Part shown: positions 1-12,336 of the stretch, one piece after another
Layout of the letters: every line of letters begins with the position of its first letter
Position numbering within the stretch: the stretch's first letter is position 1
DNA from: Vitrella brassicaformis
Lineage: Eukaryota; Sar; Vitrellaceae
Assembly: GCA_001179505.1 (NCBI GenBank)
Contig: CDMY01000104.1
Coordinates: 1-64,000, forward strand
Direction: 5' to 3'
DNA length: 64,000 bases
Position numbers and translations under genes: made by a program
Notes under the pieces: generated by a model
What the model was told of the DNA's origin: nothing
Databases searched by the model: none
The model's input: only the letters and a program-made list of their open reading frames with translations

Positions 1-56
1 CTAAACCCTAAGCCCTAAGCCCTAAGCCCTAACCCTAAGCCCTAAAGCCTAAACAC
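1..56. repeat. Telomeric repeat tract (CCCTAA/CCCTAAG/CCCTAAA variants)
   Basis: The first 56 bases are consecutive degenerate copies of CCCTAA, CCCTAAG and CCCTAAA in C-rich orientation, as expected when the left end of the window is the chromosome end. The complement is the plant/alveolate-type TTTAGGG family. The copies are heterogeneous, so this is probably the inner, degenerate part of a telomere or its junction with subtelomeric DNA. The tract stops abruptly at about base 56. Confidence 0.9.
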
Positions 57-2160
57 ATAAATTATTGCTCCTCGTCAGCACTACTATCTTCTGTCTATCT
101 ATATGTTTGGGGGTGGTAGCTTGTGTGTGTCTGTCCGCTGATGGCCACGGCACACAGAGAGTGAGAATGAACGCCTACTGTCATCGGGTAGACAGACGGA
201 CGGACGGCAGAAGAGGACACGTCCACTGCCACTGCCGTTAATAACATAATCAGGCAGACGCCTGTGTGTGTGTCAAATTTTCTGTCTACGAGCATCTCTT
301 TCGACTCTCTGTCGCCACTCTTTAAACCCAAAACACCGACACCACACATGGGCTCATACTCTAAAATTGCCGCGTCCCAGCACTGTCCCACCAAAGATGC
401 TCACAGAACGGCTGCAGGAAAACCACACACCATACCACATACACGACACACCATGTCATACACTCTTCCAAGCGAATGACAGACACAGTCACACGCTGTC
501 ACTCTACGGTGAGGTGCACAGAATGGGATGGATATGAGAATACGACGGCAAATTGTGAGTGTCGGCTAAGCGCAATTTCATTCACTTAACAGAGCGTCAA
601 CACATGTCATTCATGGTGGGTGTCGTGTATCTATGTAAGGCGCTCGATGGCCAGCGCACAAGTGATGATCGACACTATGTAAGGTGACGATAGAACGTCT
701 GACAGTCAGCACACCAACACACGGTGCACACCCACACCAAAGGGAAGCAAATATCGGTCTCACACCAATCAGCGACCCCCACTGTAGCGCACACATACGT
801 CAACCACTCAGTTAGAAGCAACACACATAATCACGCCATCCAGAGTGGCGACGGACAACACACCAAACCGGAAAGATAGACAGGGAATCCACCATCACCA
901 GCCGGCCAGCTACGCAAGAAGTATGTCTGTGTGTCTTTCCTTCTTTGATTGTGTGTGCTGTATGATGTCGGTCTCTCTGTGAGATGCTCGACGGCCACCG
1001 CACACAGAGAGTAAGGATCATCACTCAAAGTGTCAGATGGCCATCAACATTGGGACAGCCAGCACACCGACACACGATGCACATCGACGGGAATCGAAAA
1101 GACCCCTACACACACACTGTACCTCCTTCTCACACACACATAGCAATGCGCCAGCCACCATCCGTCGGCACAGAGAGAGAGACACACACCTACCCCTCCC
1201 CGCAGTAAACAGACAGGCACACACAACATAAACCCACATCAGCCATCCGACCATGCACTCATGTGTGCGCTGTGACGACATGGACAAAGTGCGTGTCCGT
1301 GGGTGCGTAATTATGACATACAGACGCTTGGCAAAGAGACCACATACGACTGCCGTATTTGGTGGGGTGGGTAAGCAGTCGTGGTGTGTGTCCATCCATT
1401 CACTCATTTGCCACCCCCTCTGTGGGCATCTCTGTCGCCACCCGGCACCCCCAAAGCACCGACGCCACACATGGGCTGATACTCTATGGTTGCCGCGCGG
1501 CAGGCAAGATGCCCACACAGGGAGACGGCTGGGAACCCAAACACTCTCTCCAAGCAGTGAAACGGACAGATCAGTGTGTAGGTGTGTGTTGGCCTGCCTG
1601 TCTGTCTGTGAGCCGCCCGTCTGTGACGGATGCACCAACGAGAGATCGACACACTCTCGCGCACAACCCTCGCACAATGGCATCACACAGACAGACGGCA
1701 TCCCAAACACCGCACCACACAGCGATTCTCTGTGCAGCCAATCAGCCAATCGTCCCCTTCTCTGTCTGTCTGTCTGTCATATTTCCCCCGCTCCCCACTC
1801 ACCGGCCGACACACTCATGGCAGCAGACAGACGGCCCACAGGCAAGATCCCACACAGTCCACACAGAGAGATAAGGCCGACGAACACACGACAGCCGTCC
1901 CCTCACACACACAGAGCGACAGACAGACAGAGAGAGGGAGTCCGTCGACTCATCGGCCGATCATCCTGCCTCCCACACACAAATGGATCCACACACACAC
2001 ACACACAGACGAGCAGCACTCAGCGGCAGTGGGGGAGAGGGCCATCGCGCCACTCGACGGCCGCATCGTCACCATCAGCGCGGCGAAGCCATCGGCCACT
2101 CAGCCAGACAGCCACACCTGCACGCACACACACAGACATCTGTGTGTCAGTGACACTCAA
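57..2160. repeat. Subtelomeric gene-free repeat region
   Basis: About 2.1 kb with no convincing gene. Open frames here run through CA- and CAGA-rich low-complexity sequence. Diverged internal duplications are visible: a block at about 285-385 (running through 'caccacacatgggctcata') recurs at about 1425-1510, and 'gcacacagagagt' after 'ggccac' occurs near 142 and near 992. These look like decayed subtelomeric repeat units. No RNA gene was recognised. Confidence 0.6.
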
Positions 2161-2289
2161 ATGTGTGATTTAATTTCATGAGGATGGAGCGTACGCATTT
2201 CTCCAAGGCCAGTGGCCGTCCCGCCATGGTTGTCCGTCTGTCTGTCTGTCTGTCTCCACACATCGATGGAATGGATGAGTCAGCGCCCA

Positions 2290-2517
2290 TCAGCCATTCG
2301 AGCTATCTGCCGCCTGTTCAGCACGAATGACGGCAAGCTTCTTCTCATACGCACTATGCACCTGCACAGACAGACCACCCACACAAAGCCAGGACAAAAA
2401 CACCGTCAGTCAGTCAATCAATCCACCATCACCGCTCCGAGCACTTGTCTGCCCACCGGATCTTTGATGTCATCATGCTGCTGGATGGCACTCCTCAGCA
2501 GCTCAATCAACTCACCT

Positions 2518-2551
<34 letters not shown>

Positions 2552-3058
2552 ATCGATGCGATGTGTGCAGGTGCGTGTCGAGGTCCCTCCATCTTCCGCG
2601 TCTGTGCTCTTTCTCTCTCGCCTCTGTCCAGCGCGTGTAGCTGTGCGTCCGTGACGTTGCCGAGCATGCGAGTGTTCGGTGAGCGCCGCCGGCCACTGAC
2701 ACTGACACTGACAGCGGGCGGTCCCTCAGCGCCCTCTCTGCCAACAGCTATAAGGACGGAATACATAAGCAAGAATCGATGAACACATCAAAACACGTGG
2801 CTGTGTCTTTTCCATTCACCTCTGTTGGGCGAGGTGGCATCTGTTCGTGGCCGCTTTGCTTGTGGCTCGGCGCTGGCGCCGTCACTATCTGGCGCAGGGG
2901 CTGCTCGGCGGATGCCTCCTGACCTGCACAACAACCAAGACAATCAAGAAATCGATGATGGAGTGCCGTTCGAGATGCGGACCTGCTTTGGTTTTGTGCT
3001 TCCTTCGGCTCGTCAAAGAGATTCTCGATGCCTAGATCTTCCAACGAATCATCCATCA
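2290..3058 (-). CDS. Conserved hypothetical protein, left copy of a duplicated gene (5 exons)
   Basis: A small protein of roughly 140 residues that I do not recognise. It is the inverted counterpart of the gene at 32811-33567, and the same five-exon structure is intact. The start is the ATG at 3058 (MDDSLEDLG), because similarity between the copies begins there in frame. The second exon is basic and Pro/Ala-rich with an AKRPR run that could be a nuclear signal. The C-terminal exons read NVTDAQLHALDR, then a helical ELIELLRSAIQQHDD segment, then YEKKLAVIRAEQAAD. The donor after LHALDR is GC instead of the GT in the other copy, so a GC-AG intron is implied. It is divergent from the thioredoxin-fold gene starting at 3416, with about 360 bp between them. 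Role unknown; both copies surviving intact suggests the gene is functional. Confidence 0.65.
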
Positions 3059-3415
3059 GAAGCTCTCTCCTCCAAGCTCTCGCCTCCTCCAAGCTCGCAT
3101 TGCGAGCTGAGGATGCTCAGACGGAGACAAGAGAGAATGAGCAGCAGAGAGGCTCCATAGAACCTACACAGGCTAGTCAGGAGCGGCAGCAGCGAGCTGA
3201 CCGGAAAAGAGCTGAGAGCGAGCTCTTGTTCGGAGAGATCGGGGAGAGAGAGATGTTGTCTGTGTGTCTTGTGTGTCTTGTTTGTTGCATTGCACTGCAG
3301 GTGTGCAAGACTGACTGCTGCCACCGAGTCGCCCGCCTCGTAGCTGACATCCATCGTCCATTGTCTGCCGCTGTACTCGCTCTTCCAGCCCAGCCACTCG
3401 CCACCAACCAAACCA
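3059..3415. promoter_or_regulatory. Divergent intergenic region, candidate bidirectional promoter
   Basis: This 357-bp interval separates the start codons of two head-to-head genes. It holds several GCGAGCT/AGCTCGC words (for example near 3091-3107 and 3190-3225) and AGAGCT-rich sequence. Related sequence occurs between the duplicated pair at 32474-32810. No TATA box was identified with confidence. Confidence 0.4.
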
Positions 3416-4660
3416 ATGCAGCAGCCTTGCCTCTTGGTCCTTGCTGGCCTTCTTGTGAGCGGCTATCTGATGTCCGTTCGTGGTGACCCTGCACCAGCTG
3501 CGGGAAGTGACACCTCGGTGACGACCCCTGCACCAGCTGCAGAAAATGACACCTCGGTGACGACCCCTGCACCAGCTGCAGAAAATGACACTTCGGTGAC
3601 GACCCCTGCACCAGCTGCAGAAAATGACACCTCGGTGACGACCCCTGCACCAGCTGCAGAAAATGACACCTCGGTGACGACCCCTGCACCAGCTGCGGGA
3701 AGTGACACCTCGGTGGCGGCGATTGAGGCGACGGAGGCAGACTTTGACGAACACATCAAGGGGAGTCCCCATGTGCTGGTCATGTTCTACGCGTCATGGT
3801 GTTTACCCTCCCAGCGGATGCTGCCTGTCTTCGACAACGTCACCCAGATCTTGGCTACACACGACCCTGCCGTCAAGCTGATCAAGATCGACTGTGCAGA
3901 CGGCACCTTCGACGGTTGGCTTGACCTCTGCGATGATGATGGCTACCATATCGATAGTGTTCCCACCTTCAAGCTCTTCACAGACGGCAGCGTGAAGGCG
4001 GCCGTCGAGCGGCCGTCAAGATACTGGATGAATGCCACGACTGCGCACGGCGGCAATTACGAGGGCGAGACGGGCGTCAACTTGATTGTCGACTGGGTGG
4101 ACGGGCAGCTGAACAACGTACGCCAAACACACACACAGGTGGATGGACGACCACCGATTGTCTGTCTGTGCGTGTGTCGTGCTGTGTGCAGGTGGATGGT
4201 CACAGCGACAAGGGCGGCAAGGGCGGGAACGGCCTGATGATCGCCGGTAGGTGGTGACCTTGGCTTTGGCACTCTGGAGGCTGACCCGACACACACAGAG
4301 GGAGATGTGTAGAGATGTGGAGGTGTCTGTATGTGTCTGTGTCAGCTATCGTGATATCGTTGGTTTTGTTCGCTTCTTTCATTGGGGCCTGTGTCATGAG
4401 ATACCTTTACTGGTCAGTCAGACAACACAACGGCGAGAATGAATGCACATCATCAACCCATCCCCTCCTCCTACCCTCGCCTGTCTGCCGTGTGGTGGTG
4501 GTGGTTCAGGGTAAGATTGCCGGGTGTGTGTCTGCGTGATGTGTGCAGCAAGGACAGCGCGCGGGGCTCCTGCATGATCCGTCAGCCGATGGCGCGGCAG
4601 GAGGGCTCCCCCAGCAGCCTCTCCACTTCATCATCGCGGCTGCCGTTACAACTGCCCTAG
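3416..4660 (+). CDS. Membrane-anchored thioredoxin-fold protein with CxxS site and Asn-Asp-Thr repeat stalk
   Basis: Four exons (3416-4117, 4192-4246, 4346-4412, 4549-4660) join in frame to 311 residues. An N-terminal hydrophobic stretch (LLVLAGLLVSG-type) looks like a signal peptide. Next comes a stalk of about five near-identical 13-residue repeats (TTPAPAAENDTSV), each with an N-D-T glycosylation sequon. The thioredoxin fold follows: a VLVMFYASWC motif, a VKLIKIDC strand and a cis-Pro-like VPTFKLF. The active site reads WCLPS, CxxS rather than CxxC, so a dithiol oxidoreductase cycle is unlikely; isomerase, mixed-disulfide or chaperone roles are possible. Exon 3 encodes one membrane helix (IVISLVLFASFIGACV), giving a type I topology with a short Ser-rich tail, resembling TMX-type PDI relatives of the secretory pathway. 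The inverted paralogue lies at 31098-32473. Confidence 0.75.
3485..3718 (+). repeat. 39-bp in-frame tandem repeat (13-residue stalk)
   Basis: About six copies of a 39-bp unit encoding TTPAPAAENDTSV, with the end units reading GSDTS instead of ENDTS. The copies are nearly identical at the nucleotide level, so the expansion or homogenisation is recent. The duplicate gene at 31098-32473 has only one such unit in front of each thioredoxin domain. Confidence 0.85.
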
Positions 4661-5965
4661 CTATCTATGCCAGCGACGTGACGACACTTATTATTCGACA
4701 ATCTGCATGTTGATCTATCTTCGTGTGGGTGTGCGTGCTGTGCGGTGCGGTGGGTGTCTGTGGGGTGTGGGTATTTTATGCCCGCCCACCTCTCGGCCTC
4801 TCTGCCTGCCTGCCTACCTGTCTGCCTGTCGGCCTTTATGGCGACAGGGCGTGTCATCCATCATGTGTGTGCGGATGTGTACAGTGTCTATCGGATTAAG
4901 ATGACGATCGCTTTGTTATTTGTCCACTACTCACTCACTCGCTCACTCACTCACACTCACCCTACCGCTTATGCGTGCAGTTCAGTTCAGTGCAGGCGCA
5001 TCATGTGGCTGTGTGCGAATGGGTTATCGATCGGCAGCAAGTGCGGGGGGTGCGGTGTGATTTGGTGGATCGGTATGTTCGTCTGCTCTCCTCTCTGGTC
5101 GCTCTGTGGGCTGGTGCGACTGGTCACATCAATCTGGTGGACCAGCGACAGACAGACAGACAGACAGAGGGAGGGAGGGGTTGACCTAGTGGATGGATGA
5201 TCACATGCCGGCCCGTTGAGGGCCGGCCGACCTGTCTGTCCTTCTTATGTCCCAGTCGGTGTTGTTTGTCAATCAACAAAGTCAGTGGGTGGCTGTCGAT
5301 TGTCTGTTGTCTGTTGGGCTGGCTGATTGCATTGCGTGGTTCTGTGTGGATGTGCGGTGTGGGTGGGCTGATTAGTTGTGCAGACACGTGCAGAGAGAGA
5401 TAGAAGACTACAGACACATTCGTACGTCAACGAAGATTCGTTGTATACACAGACGGAACGTATGTACTTCCACAGACGAATGAGTGACATGAATCACTCA
5501 CTCATGTCATTCGATTAGCCTGAAGGGTGTCCACGTGTGCAATGAGAGAATTATACAATCGTACCGCTACACCCCGCTCAGCTCAACAGAGAGAATGTTC
5601 GCTTCGCGACACCGTCGAATCGAGCAGGCCAATATAATATGTATCTGTCTCCACAGATTATCTACACACTGATCGATCGACTGCATTCGTCTCCCTGTGG
5701 GTGCAGCGTGACAGAGGGTACCTGAGCAGAGGTACACGTGTGACACTGTGTGAACATACAAAAACATATACTGACGCACCAAAATTGTCAAAACGGTATA
5801 GATGCAGTGTGAATGTGTCAGTGTCGATCACCCACACGCCATGCAAACACTGCCCCCGCAACAATCAGCTGACTTCCATCGCAACCGGGCCTAACCTGCG
5901 AAGACAAAGACGTAGACATTGGCTGCCATGGACAAATATGTGTGTGTCCGTGTGTATTCCCTCAC
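4661..5965. other. Intergenic region; second half of the inverted duplication
   Basis: No gene is supported. Positions to about 5510 are homologous in inverted orientation to about 30570-31100, including the block near 5020-5140 and a hairpin-like 'cccgttgagggccggccg' around 5213-5231. From 5510 to 5965 the sequence is unique, with short (CA)n-type stretches, and contains the 3' end of the convergent carrier gene. Confidence 0.5.
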
Positions 5966-8325
5966 TCACCTGCTGATCTGCGCGGCAGGTGAGTCGATCT
6001 TCTCACGCAGACCGACTGTATGGATCGCATACTGTGAGGGCTTTATGACCTTGACAGGAGAGGGCGAGGGCATCGAGGGCGTCGGCTGCACAAACAGGCA
6101 TATACGTGTGAGCGCATGATGCGCACACACATGGTGTCGTGTGTGCGTCTGTGTACGTACCTGTCTTGTCTCGTCAGTGAAGAGGTGTTTGGTCAGCTCA
6201 TAAGTGCCAAGCAGCACAGCGCACGACGGCATGATCTTCAAGCATCGCGGCACTACCCCAACCCAGAATGCCCTGTAGCCGCCCTCCTTGTAGATGTCTT
6301 TCATCCTGCAACACATACACAGAAACGCCGCACAGACACCATCAGCCACACCTGCATGCGTCTGTGGACATCCATTTCTCCCCTGTGTGTGTGTGTGTGG
6401 TAGCCGCTGACATGTTAACTGTGCCCTTGGAGATGCGGATCTTGTTGCCGCGCATGGTGGAGTGCCGCCCGATCACCTGCACACATCATCACCATCCATC
6501 CATGGATGCACACCCACTCCCACACCCACTCCCTCCGGAACGAACCGACCTGCAGTCGTGTCTTGACCACGTCGAATCTACACACAGGCAGATAGTAGAA
6601 AGATGCATTCATTCATTCATGGCTCCCACCCATCTCTCATGGACAGATGAGATGGATGGATGGATGCTTACGGGTGTGTCACAGCACTGGCCACAAGAGC
6701 ACTCAGACCACCGTTGACGAATGGGTAGAGGAAGCCCCTCACCACGGGATGCCGCTCCTCCACACGATCGTCCAACCTGCATTGGTTTCATTGATGCGAT
6801 CGATGCACACACACACACACATGTGTGTGCATGGCATGGGCGGGTCGATGGCTCACGTAACTTACAAGCGTATGAGGCCTTTGCCTCTCTCGTAGAGGTC
6901 CCAGTAGATGGCGGAGAAGGGCACGTCTCTAACCAGAGTGGGGAACACGCCTCGCCACATGCTGATCGATGGATGCACATATGCATACACACGCCACATG
7001 ACGAATGAATGAATGTGTGTGGATGGGATGGACGGGTCGATGTGCGTGTGTGTGTGTGGCAGGTATGTATGTAGGTACCTGTAGAGGCCCTCTGTTTGGA
7101 CGGCTTCCTTGACCAGGCCGAACCCAGTCTTGCCCATACCCATCTCGACCTACACACAGACAGACACGCACACCATACATACAGAGAGATAAAAGGGTTT
7201 AGGAGGAGTGTCACTACAGTCCAGATGCCTCCCTTTCCCATCGCTTAGCACACTCACTTGCCGCCGAGTGCGCATATACTCGAACGGTGCGACGACAAAC
7301 ACGACCGTACTCCTGGCTTGAACGCCTACACCACAGAACATACATACAAGCACACAGAGCACACACACACGCCGCGCCCATCCATGGACAGACACAGCAC
7401 ACACCATGATATTGCGTGTGTGAGTTCGGGTCGTGCGTACCTGCGATTGCTGGCCCCCTGTGTGATTAACACAGACACAGACACAGACACACAGGGAAAC
7501 GTATGCACTCTTGTCTGTTTTTCTGTTCGTCTGTCTGTCTTCCCACCAGTTCTTCTTCCATCGCTGAACAACACACACACACACACACACACACACGGGA
7601 GAAATGGCGGTGACTTGTCCGCATTGCCCCTTTCTGGCTCACTGACTTCATAAAGTCCGAAGAAGATGAGGTTGGCGGGCAGGATGACGGCCAGTGTGGG
7701 GGTCAGTCCTGTCCAGAAGCCCAGCAGCCCACGGTTTTTATAGACGTCTTGCAAGACACGATACGGTCTGCCACAGAATGGACCACCACCCAAGATGCAA
7801 TCGTGTGTGCGGTCGTCGTGTGTGTGCGTGTCAGCGCACTGACTTGACATTGAGTCGGTTGACGAGGTTGGTGGAGCCCTGAGTGTAGTTCTTGACCACA
7901 TCAAACGGCGTGCATATCACTGAAACCAGCACACCTGTTGACATGGACGCACACACACACACACACACACGCACACACAGAGAGAGAGAGAGTGAATGTG
8001 TGCGCTGGGCGTCAGTGCGTGCCCCTCTCCCTCCCTCCCTCGGTCAGTGTGTGCGTATGTGTGTCCCTCCCTCCCTACCGCTGGTCACGCTGGACAGCAG
8101 GAGGTGTGAGTGGTCCATCTTGGGCTCCAGTGGATCCGGCTGCGCACACATAACACACACACACACAGGGCAAAAAGTTCGGTGATGCTCATGCTTTTGT
8201 TTGCAAACATACAAGGCAACACACATCGAGGGCGCCGTCCGTGTGCGCATCTGATCTGCCTGTCCGCCTGCCCATATGCACGCTCCCACCTTGTCTTGAG
8301 GGACGTTACGGTACCGAGCCGGCAT
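5966..8325 (-). CDS. Mitochondrial carrier of the SLC25A39/40-MTM1 type (glutathione carrier family)
   Basis: A multi-exon gene starting MPARYRNVPQDK (ATG at 8325) and ending ISR-stop. All three carrier repeats are visible: TPFDVVK (repeat 1), APFEYMRTRRQ (repeat 2) and HPFDVVKTRLQ (repeat 3), each matching the Px[D/E]xx[K/R] signature. Between them lie GFWTGLTPTLAVILPAN, a GVFPTLVRDVPFSAIYW segment and VGVVPRCLKIMPSCAVLLGTYE. The RDVPFSAIYW and PRCLKIMPSCA stretches resemble SLC25A39/40 and yeast Mtm1, which act at the inner mitochondrial membrane in glutathione import and metal homeostasis. A short Ser/Pro tail follows the last helix. The neighbour at 8502 is divergent. Membership of the carrier family is certain; the subfamily is assigned from remembered family features. 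Confidence 0.8.
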
Positions 8326-8501
8326 CAACAATCTCTACAGATCAGCACCTCAGCATTCGGCAACTAACATCGCCGTCCATCACTTCACTCGTACACAGAA
8401 CCAAACGCCAGCTTCAGGGGTATTCCGTGAAACCGTGCACTTGAGAGGCTTTGTGTCCCGATATTGCCATCAATCAATCACTCGTGCGTTGAGATTTGGA
8501 C

Positions 8502-9607
8502 ATGATGACCGCCGAGATTATGCGAGAGGTAGGTATGACACACATACCCACCGCAGATCTATCTATCTACTCACGGATGGATGGATGGATGGCTCATTGC
8601 ATGTGCATCACATCATGCTGTGTGCTACGTGTGTGTGCATTTGTATGCAGCTGTGTGCTCTCTATCACGGAAGCGGCGGTGACACCACCGACTCAGATCC
8701 CTCAGCCCAGGATAACCAAATGGCACTCGCAGCCATCGGTACGGCACACATCCATCCATACACAACACGCACGCAAACACAGACCTGTCTGTCTGTCTGT
8801 CTTTTTGTGCGTGTGTGTATGCGATACACACGGGTGGATGAGTGGAGTGCAGGCCGCCGTGTGGGTGTGGGTGTGTCACTGCCGTTTCGCGAGAGGGCCA
8901 TGGTCATGGTTCTCGGGAACATTTCGGCAGGCAAGTCGACGTTGATCAACTGGCTGATCGGCGAGCCCATTCAGAAGACCGGCATGGGCATCGGTGTGTC
9001 AGTACAGACAGACACTCACCCGACCATCCATCCAGCACACTAATTTGATGTGTGTGGTCTGGTGTATGTTCGTTCAGAAACGAGGCACTTCGCCATTGTC
9101 ACCAAGTATGCACCGAATGAATGACCTCTTCTCTGTTTGTGTCGTGTACGTACGTATCTGTGGAGATGTGTGTGTTGCGTCGCATGTGTGTGTGTCTGCA
9201 GGGGTGTGCGTACGTCGTCAGAGCTTGCCGGCGTGTCGACCGTCGAGCTGTTCCCCCAACTCAGACACATCGCCGACAAACATCCAGGTGCGGTGCGCGT
9301 GTGATGGGATGGATGGACGGGTCACATGTGATGTGCAGTGCACTCATTGGTATGATTGGTGCAGGTTTCACTGACGCGCTCATCTGCCGCACCTGCCCGT
9401 CTGAAAGGCAAGCACTTCAGAGGAAGATCACACACACGGACACATACACACACACACATGGATGGATGAGTATATCTCTCTCTCTGTCACTCTGTGTGTA
9501 TTTGTGTGTATGTGTGTATGGATGTAGTCTATCCCTGGTGGATTTCATCGACACGCCGGGACTCACAGATGGCGATGTGGACGTGAGAGCGCATTAATTG
9601 CAGCACA

Positions 9608-9646
<39 letters not shown>

Positions 9647-12069
9647 TGATACGTACACATATGAAAGCATTGCATTTGTATGTGGCTCTCTCTTGTGTTA
9701 ACGTTAGTATGGTTATGACATCGACGGCGTGCTGGACGAGCTGGCACACCAAGTTGACCTCATCCTCGGTACACACACAGACCCACACACCCACACACAC
9801 AGAGCAAGAGGGGGGAGGGAGAAAGGCATCCAGGATGCACAGACATATACACACATTTGTGTGCGTACTGTACAGTGATGCTGGATCCCGTCACACAAGC
9901 CCTCAACAAGTAAGTACACACACAACCATAGCCTGCCTGACGCACGCACATGAGCGTGACTGTGTGGGGCGGCGATTTGTGTGTTTTGTGCATTCATCCG
10001 TGGATGGGATGCACTCAGGCGGACACTCAGTGTGGTGCAGAGGATCCACAAGAGCGTACCCAACAAGGACAAGTCAACACACACACACACACACAGCAGC
10101 CAACACACATGCGTTCATCGATATGTAGGCTGCGGTTTCTGCTGAGCAAAGTGGACGAAATGCCGACAGAAGAGGAGAGAATCAAGGTGAGTGAGTCAGT
10201 GCATCATGAGCTTTCCTTGTGCACCCACATTTCCCATTCCCTCGTGTGCGCGTCTCTCTGTGTGTGTGGTCATATTGATTGATAGGTGTTATGTCAGACG
10301 ACCCAGATGCTAACGAGCAAAATAGACACCGGGTGGGTGGGTTGACTTGTGTGCGGACGAAGCATTCTCCTCTCATTCATTCTGTGTATGTATGTTATGT
10401 GCATATGATTGTGCGTATGTCTGCAGCTATGCCTTCGATCTGATGCCCATCTATATCCCTGGTGCCAAAGGTACGGACACACACACACACAGAAAGCATG
10501 CACACGTGTGTTGGCAGACAAACGCCCTCTCTCTCTCTCTCTCGGTCTGTCTCTGTCTCTGTGAGCACCAGATTCCACATACTTGCTGTCGTCGCACATG
10601 TCGCCCAATTCATCGCCGCTCACCGTCACCACCAAATCGTACGGACCCTACTCAAGAAACATCCAGGCCCATATACAGACACACTTTATTTACTTTGCAG
10701 GTCGTTCAACGACGACCAGCCCACTACGCAATACGCCGCGACTGCCAGCGGCGCATACACATCACAGATAGCCAACCGAATCCAGGCACATTGGCACACT
10801 CTCTGACACACACAGACACGCACATCCATCCCTCCCTCCCTCTCTACGCGTCTCCCTCAACGTGTATTGTATGCATCAATCCTGATATCAGGATTTGCAC
10901 TCAGAGATAATGCACACGATCGACCGGCGCGTGCAGACCGCTTTGCACAGTTGCAAACAGGACACAGAGACCATGATACACAAGACAAAAGAGTACCCAC
11001 TCAACTTATGGATATTCGTACACACGCCCAAGTGGCTTTACATGCTCTCTCGTGTGCATGTGTCTGTCGTGTGTGTGTGTAGGCAGCAATCGGCCGACAA
11101 GGCCCGGCGGGCCTACAACAAACGCGCAAATGTGACAGGTATGTGTGTGGGAGTGTGTGTGTTGGCAGACCCACACACAGACCTTGTCTGCTTCCCTGTG
11201 TGTGTGCAGATCGGTATTACGTCTTTGCGTACGTCGCGTGTGCGTTGCTGCTGTCGGTGGTGGCAATCTGCACATCGGCCAGCCTGCAGGACATGTGCAT
11301 CCGAATGCTGCCCAGGTGTGTAAACACTTACACACACAGCCCGCCACACGCACCCATCCACATGTGCTTGTGTGCAGCTCACGAGTGTATATTGAGCAGA
11401 TGAACACCATCGGCACACACATGCAGACCGGTTCGCTCACACACAGAGGGAGAGGCACCCATCCATGGCTGTCTGTTGTCTGTCTGTCTGTCTGTCTGCC
11501 TGTCTGCACACACGCAGTTGCTCATCTTGAGAGCGGTCTGAAGCTGGTGTTTGCGGCAATCGCTCTGATCTCTTTTCTGGCACACCTGCTGTCTTCTCGT
11601 CAGAAAGTCCTCACTGTATCGGAGATCTCTGTGCTTGAGGTACCACCAAGCAGATGCGTGTGCGCTCATCGATTTCTGTGTGTGAATGTGCAGGAGTACC
11701 TGTCGTTTCTGTATGGCTGCAAAGTCAAGTGCGCACAGCTGACCAAGGCATACACACACCGGCAGCAGGAACAAGACAGCACCCAACACAACGGTACACA
11801 CACATAGACACACACATGGCTGACTGGCTGGGTGCAGTGCAGTGCACGACACGAACGGGTTTGTGTGTGCGTGTGTACATTGATTGATTGATTGACTGAA
11901 GCCATGTCAGCACAGCAGCAGCCAATCGTCAATAATCCCGCAGCCAGCGCGTCGCAGCAGGTGAGGTGAACCAGCATGGGACCGCACCCACTGCTGCATG
12001 GTGCATCCATCCATGTTTGTGTGGATCTTTCAGGTGACCCCCGCACGTGTGATGGACGCCTGGGCGTAG
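8502..12069 (+). CDS. EHD/dynamin-superfamily GTPase with two C-terminal membrane helices
   Basis: At least a dozen short exons encode a large GTPase. The start is the ATG at 8502 (MMTAEIMRE), 177 bp from the divergent carrier gene. The P-loop is GNISAGKST (about 8919-8945), G3 is IDTPGL (about 9548-9565) and G4 is SKVD (about 10147-10158). Around G3, the order 'IDTPG ... YDIDGVLDELAHQVDLILVM' follows the EHD/sarcalumenin pattern of 'DTPG ... ll..faervDLIlL'. A coiled segment (EIMHTIDRRVQTALHSC) precedes two hydrophobic helices (YVFAYVACALLLSVVAICT near 11217 and LKLVFAAIALISFLAHLL near 11540). The last exons are Gln-rich and end VMDAWA-stop at 12069. EHDs usually end in an EH domain and bind membranes peripherally, so the paired helices make this an unusual, possibly tubulating or fusogenic, membrane GTPase. 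Exon joints in the middle third (about 10490-10880) are uncertain. Confidence 0.75.
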
Positions 12070-12336
12070 ACAGGCCAGAGATGACAGACAGACAGACAGA
12101 CAGATAGATCGGCTCTGTGTACGTACATACATACATTCGTACATACATGTACAGACAACTTAAGAGAATGTGCTGTTGAGTTCACAATGCTGCTTATCGA
12201 TGGCCAACGTTGAAACGCTTTCGTGGGTCAATCACACACCAGACCTTGCAGTCAGCAACCAATGCATCCCCAACCCCCCTATGCACAGACAAAGCGCTAC
12301 AAAACGTCAGTCAACACCCGTCAGCCGGCCAGCTCT
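12070..12336. other. Short convergent intergenic gap
   Basis: A 267-bp gap between the stop of the GTPase gene and the stop of the ankyrin-type gene on the opposite strand. It contains a (CAGA)n run and a TACATACAT stretch near 12080-12150. No gene seen. Confidence 0.5.

Noticed and set aside
1033-2181. Open frames up to 306 residues in the subtelomeric region
   Set aside because: They consist of Thr/His/Ser/Cys/Val runs from CA, TG and CAGA microsatellites; no domain and no consistent exon pattern.
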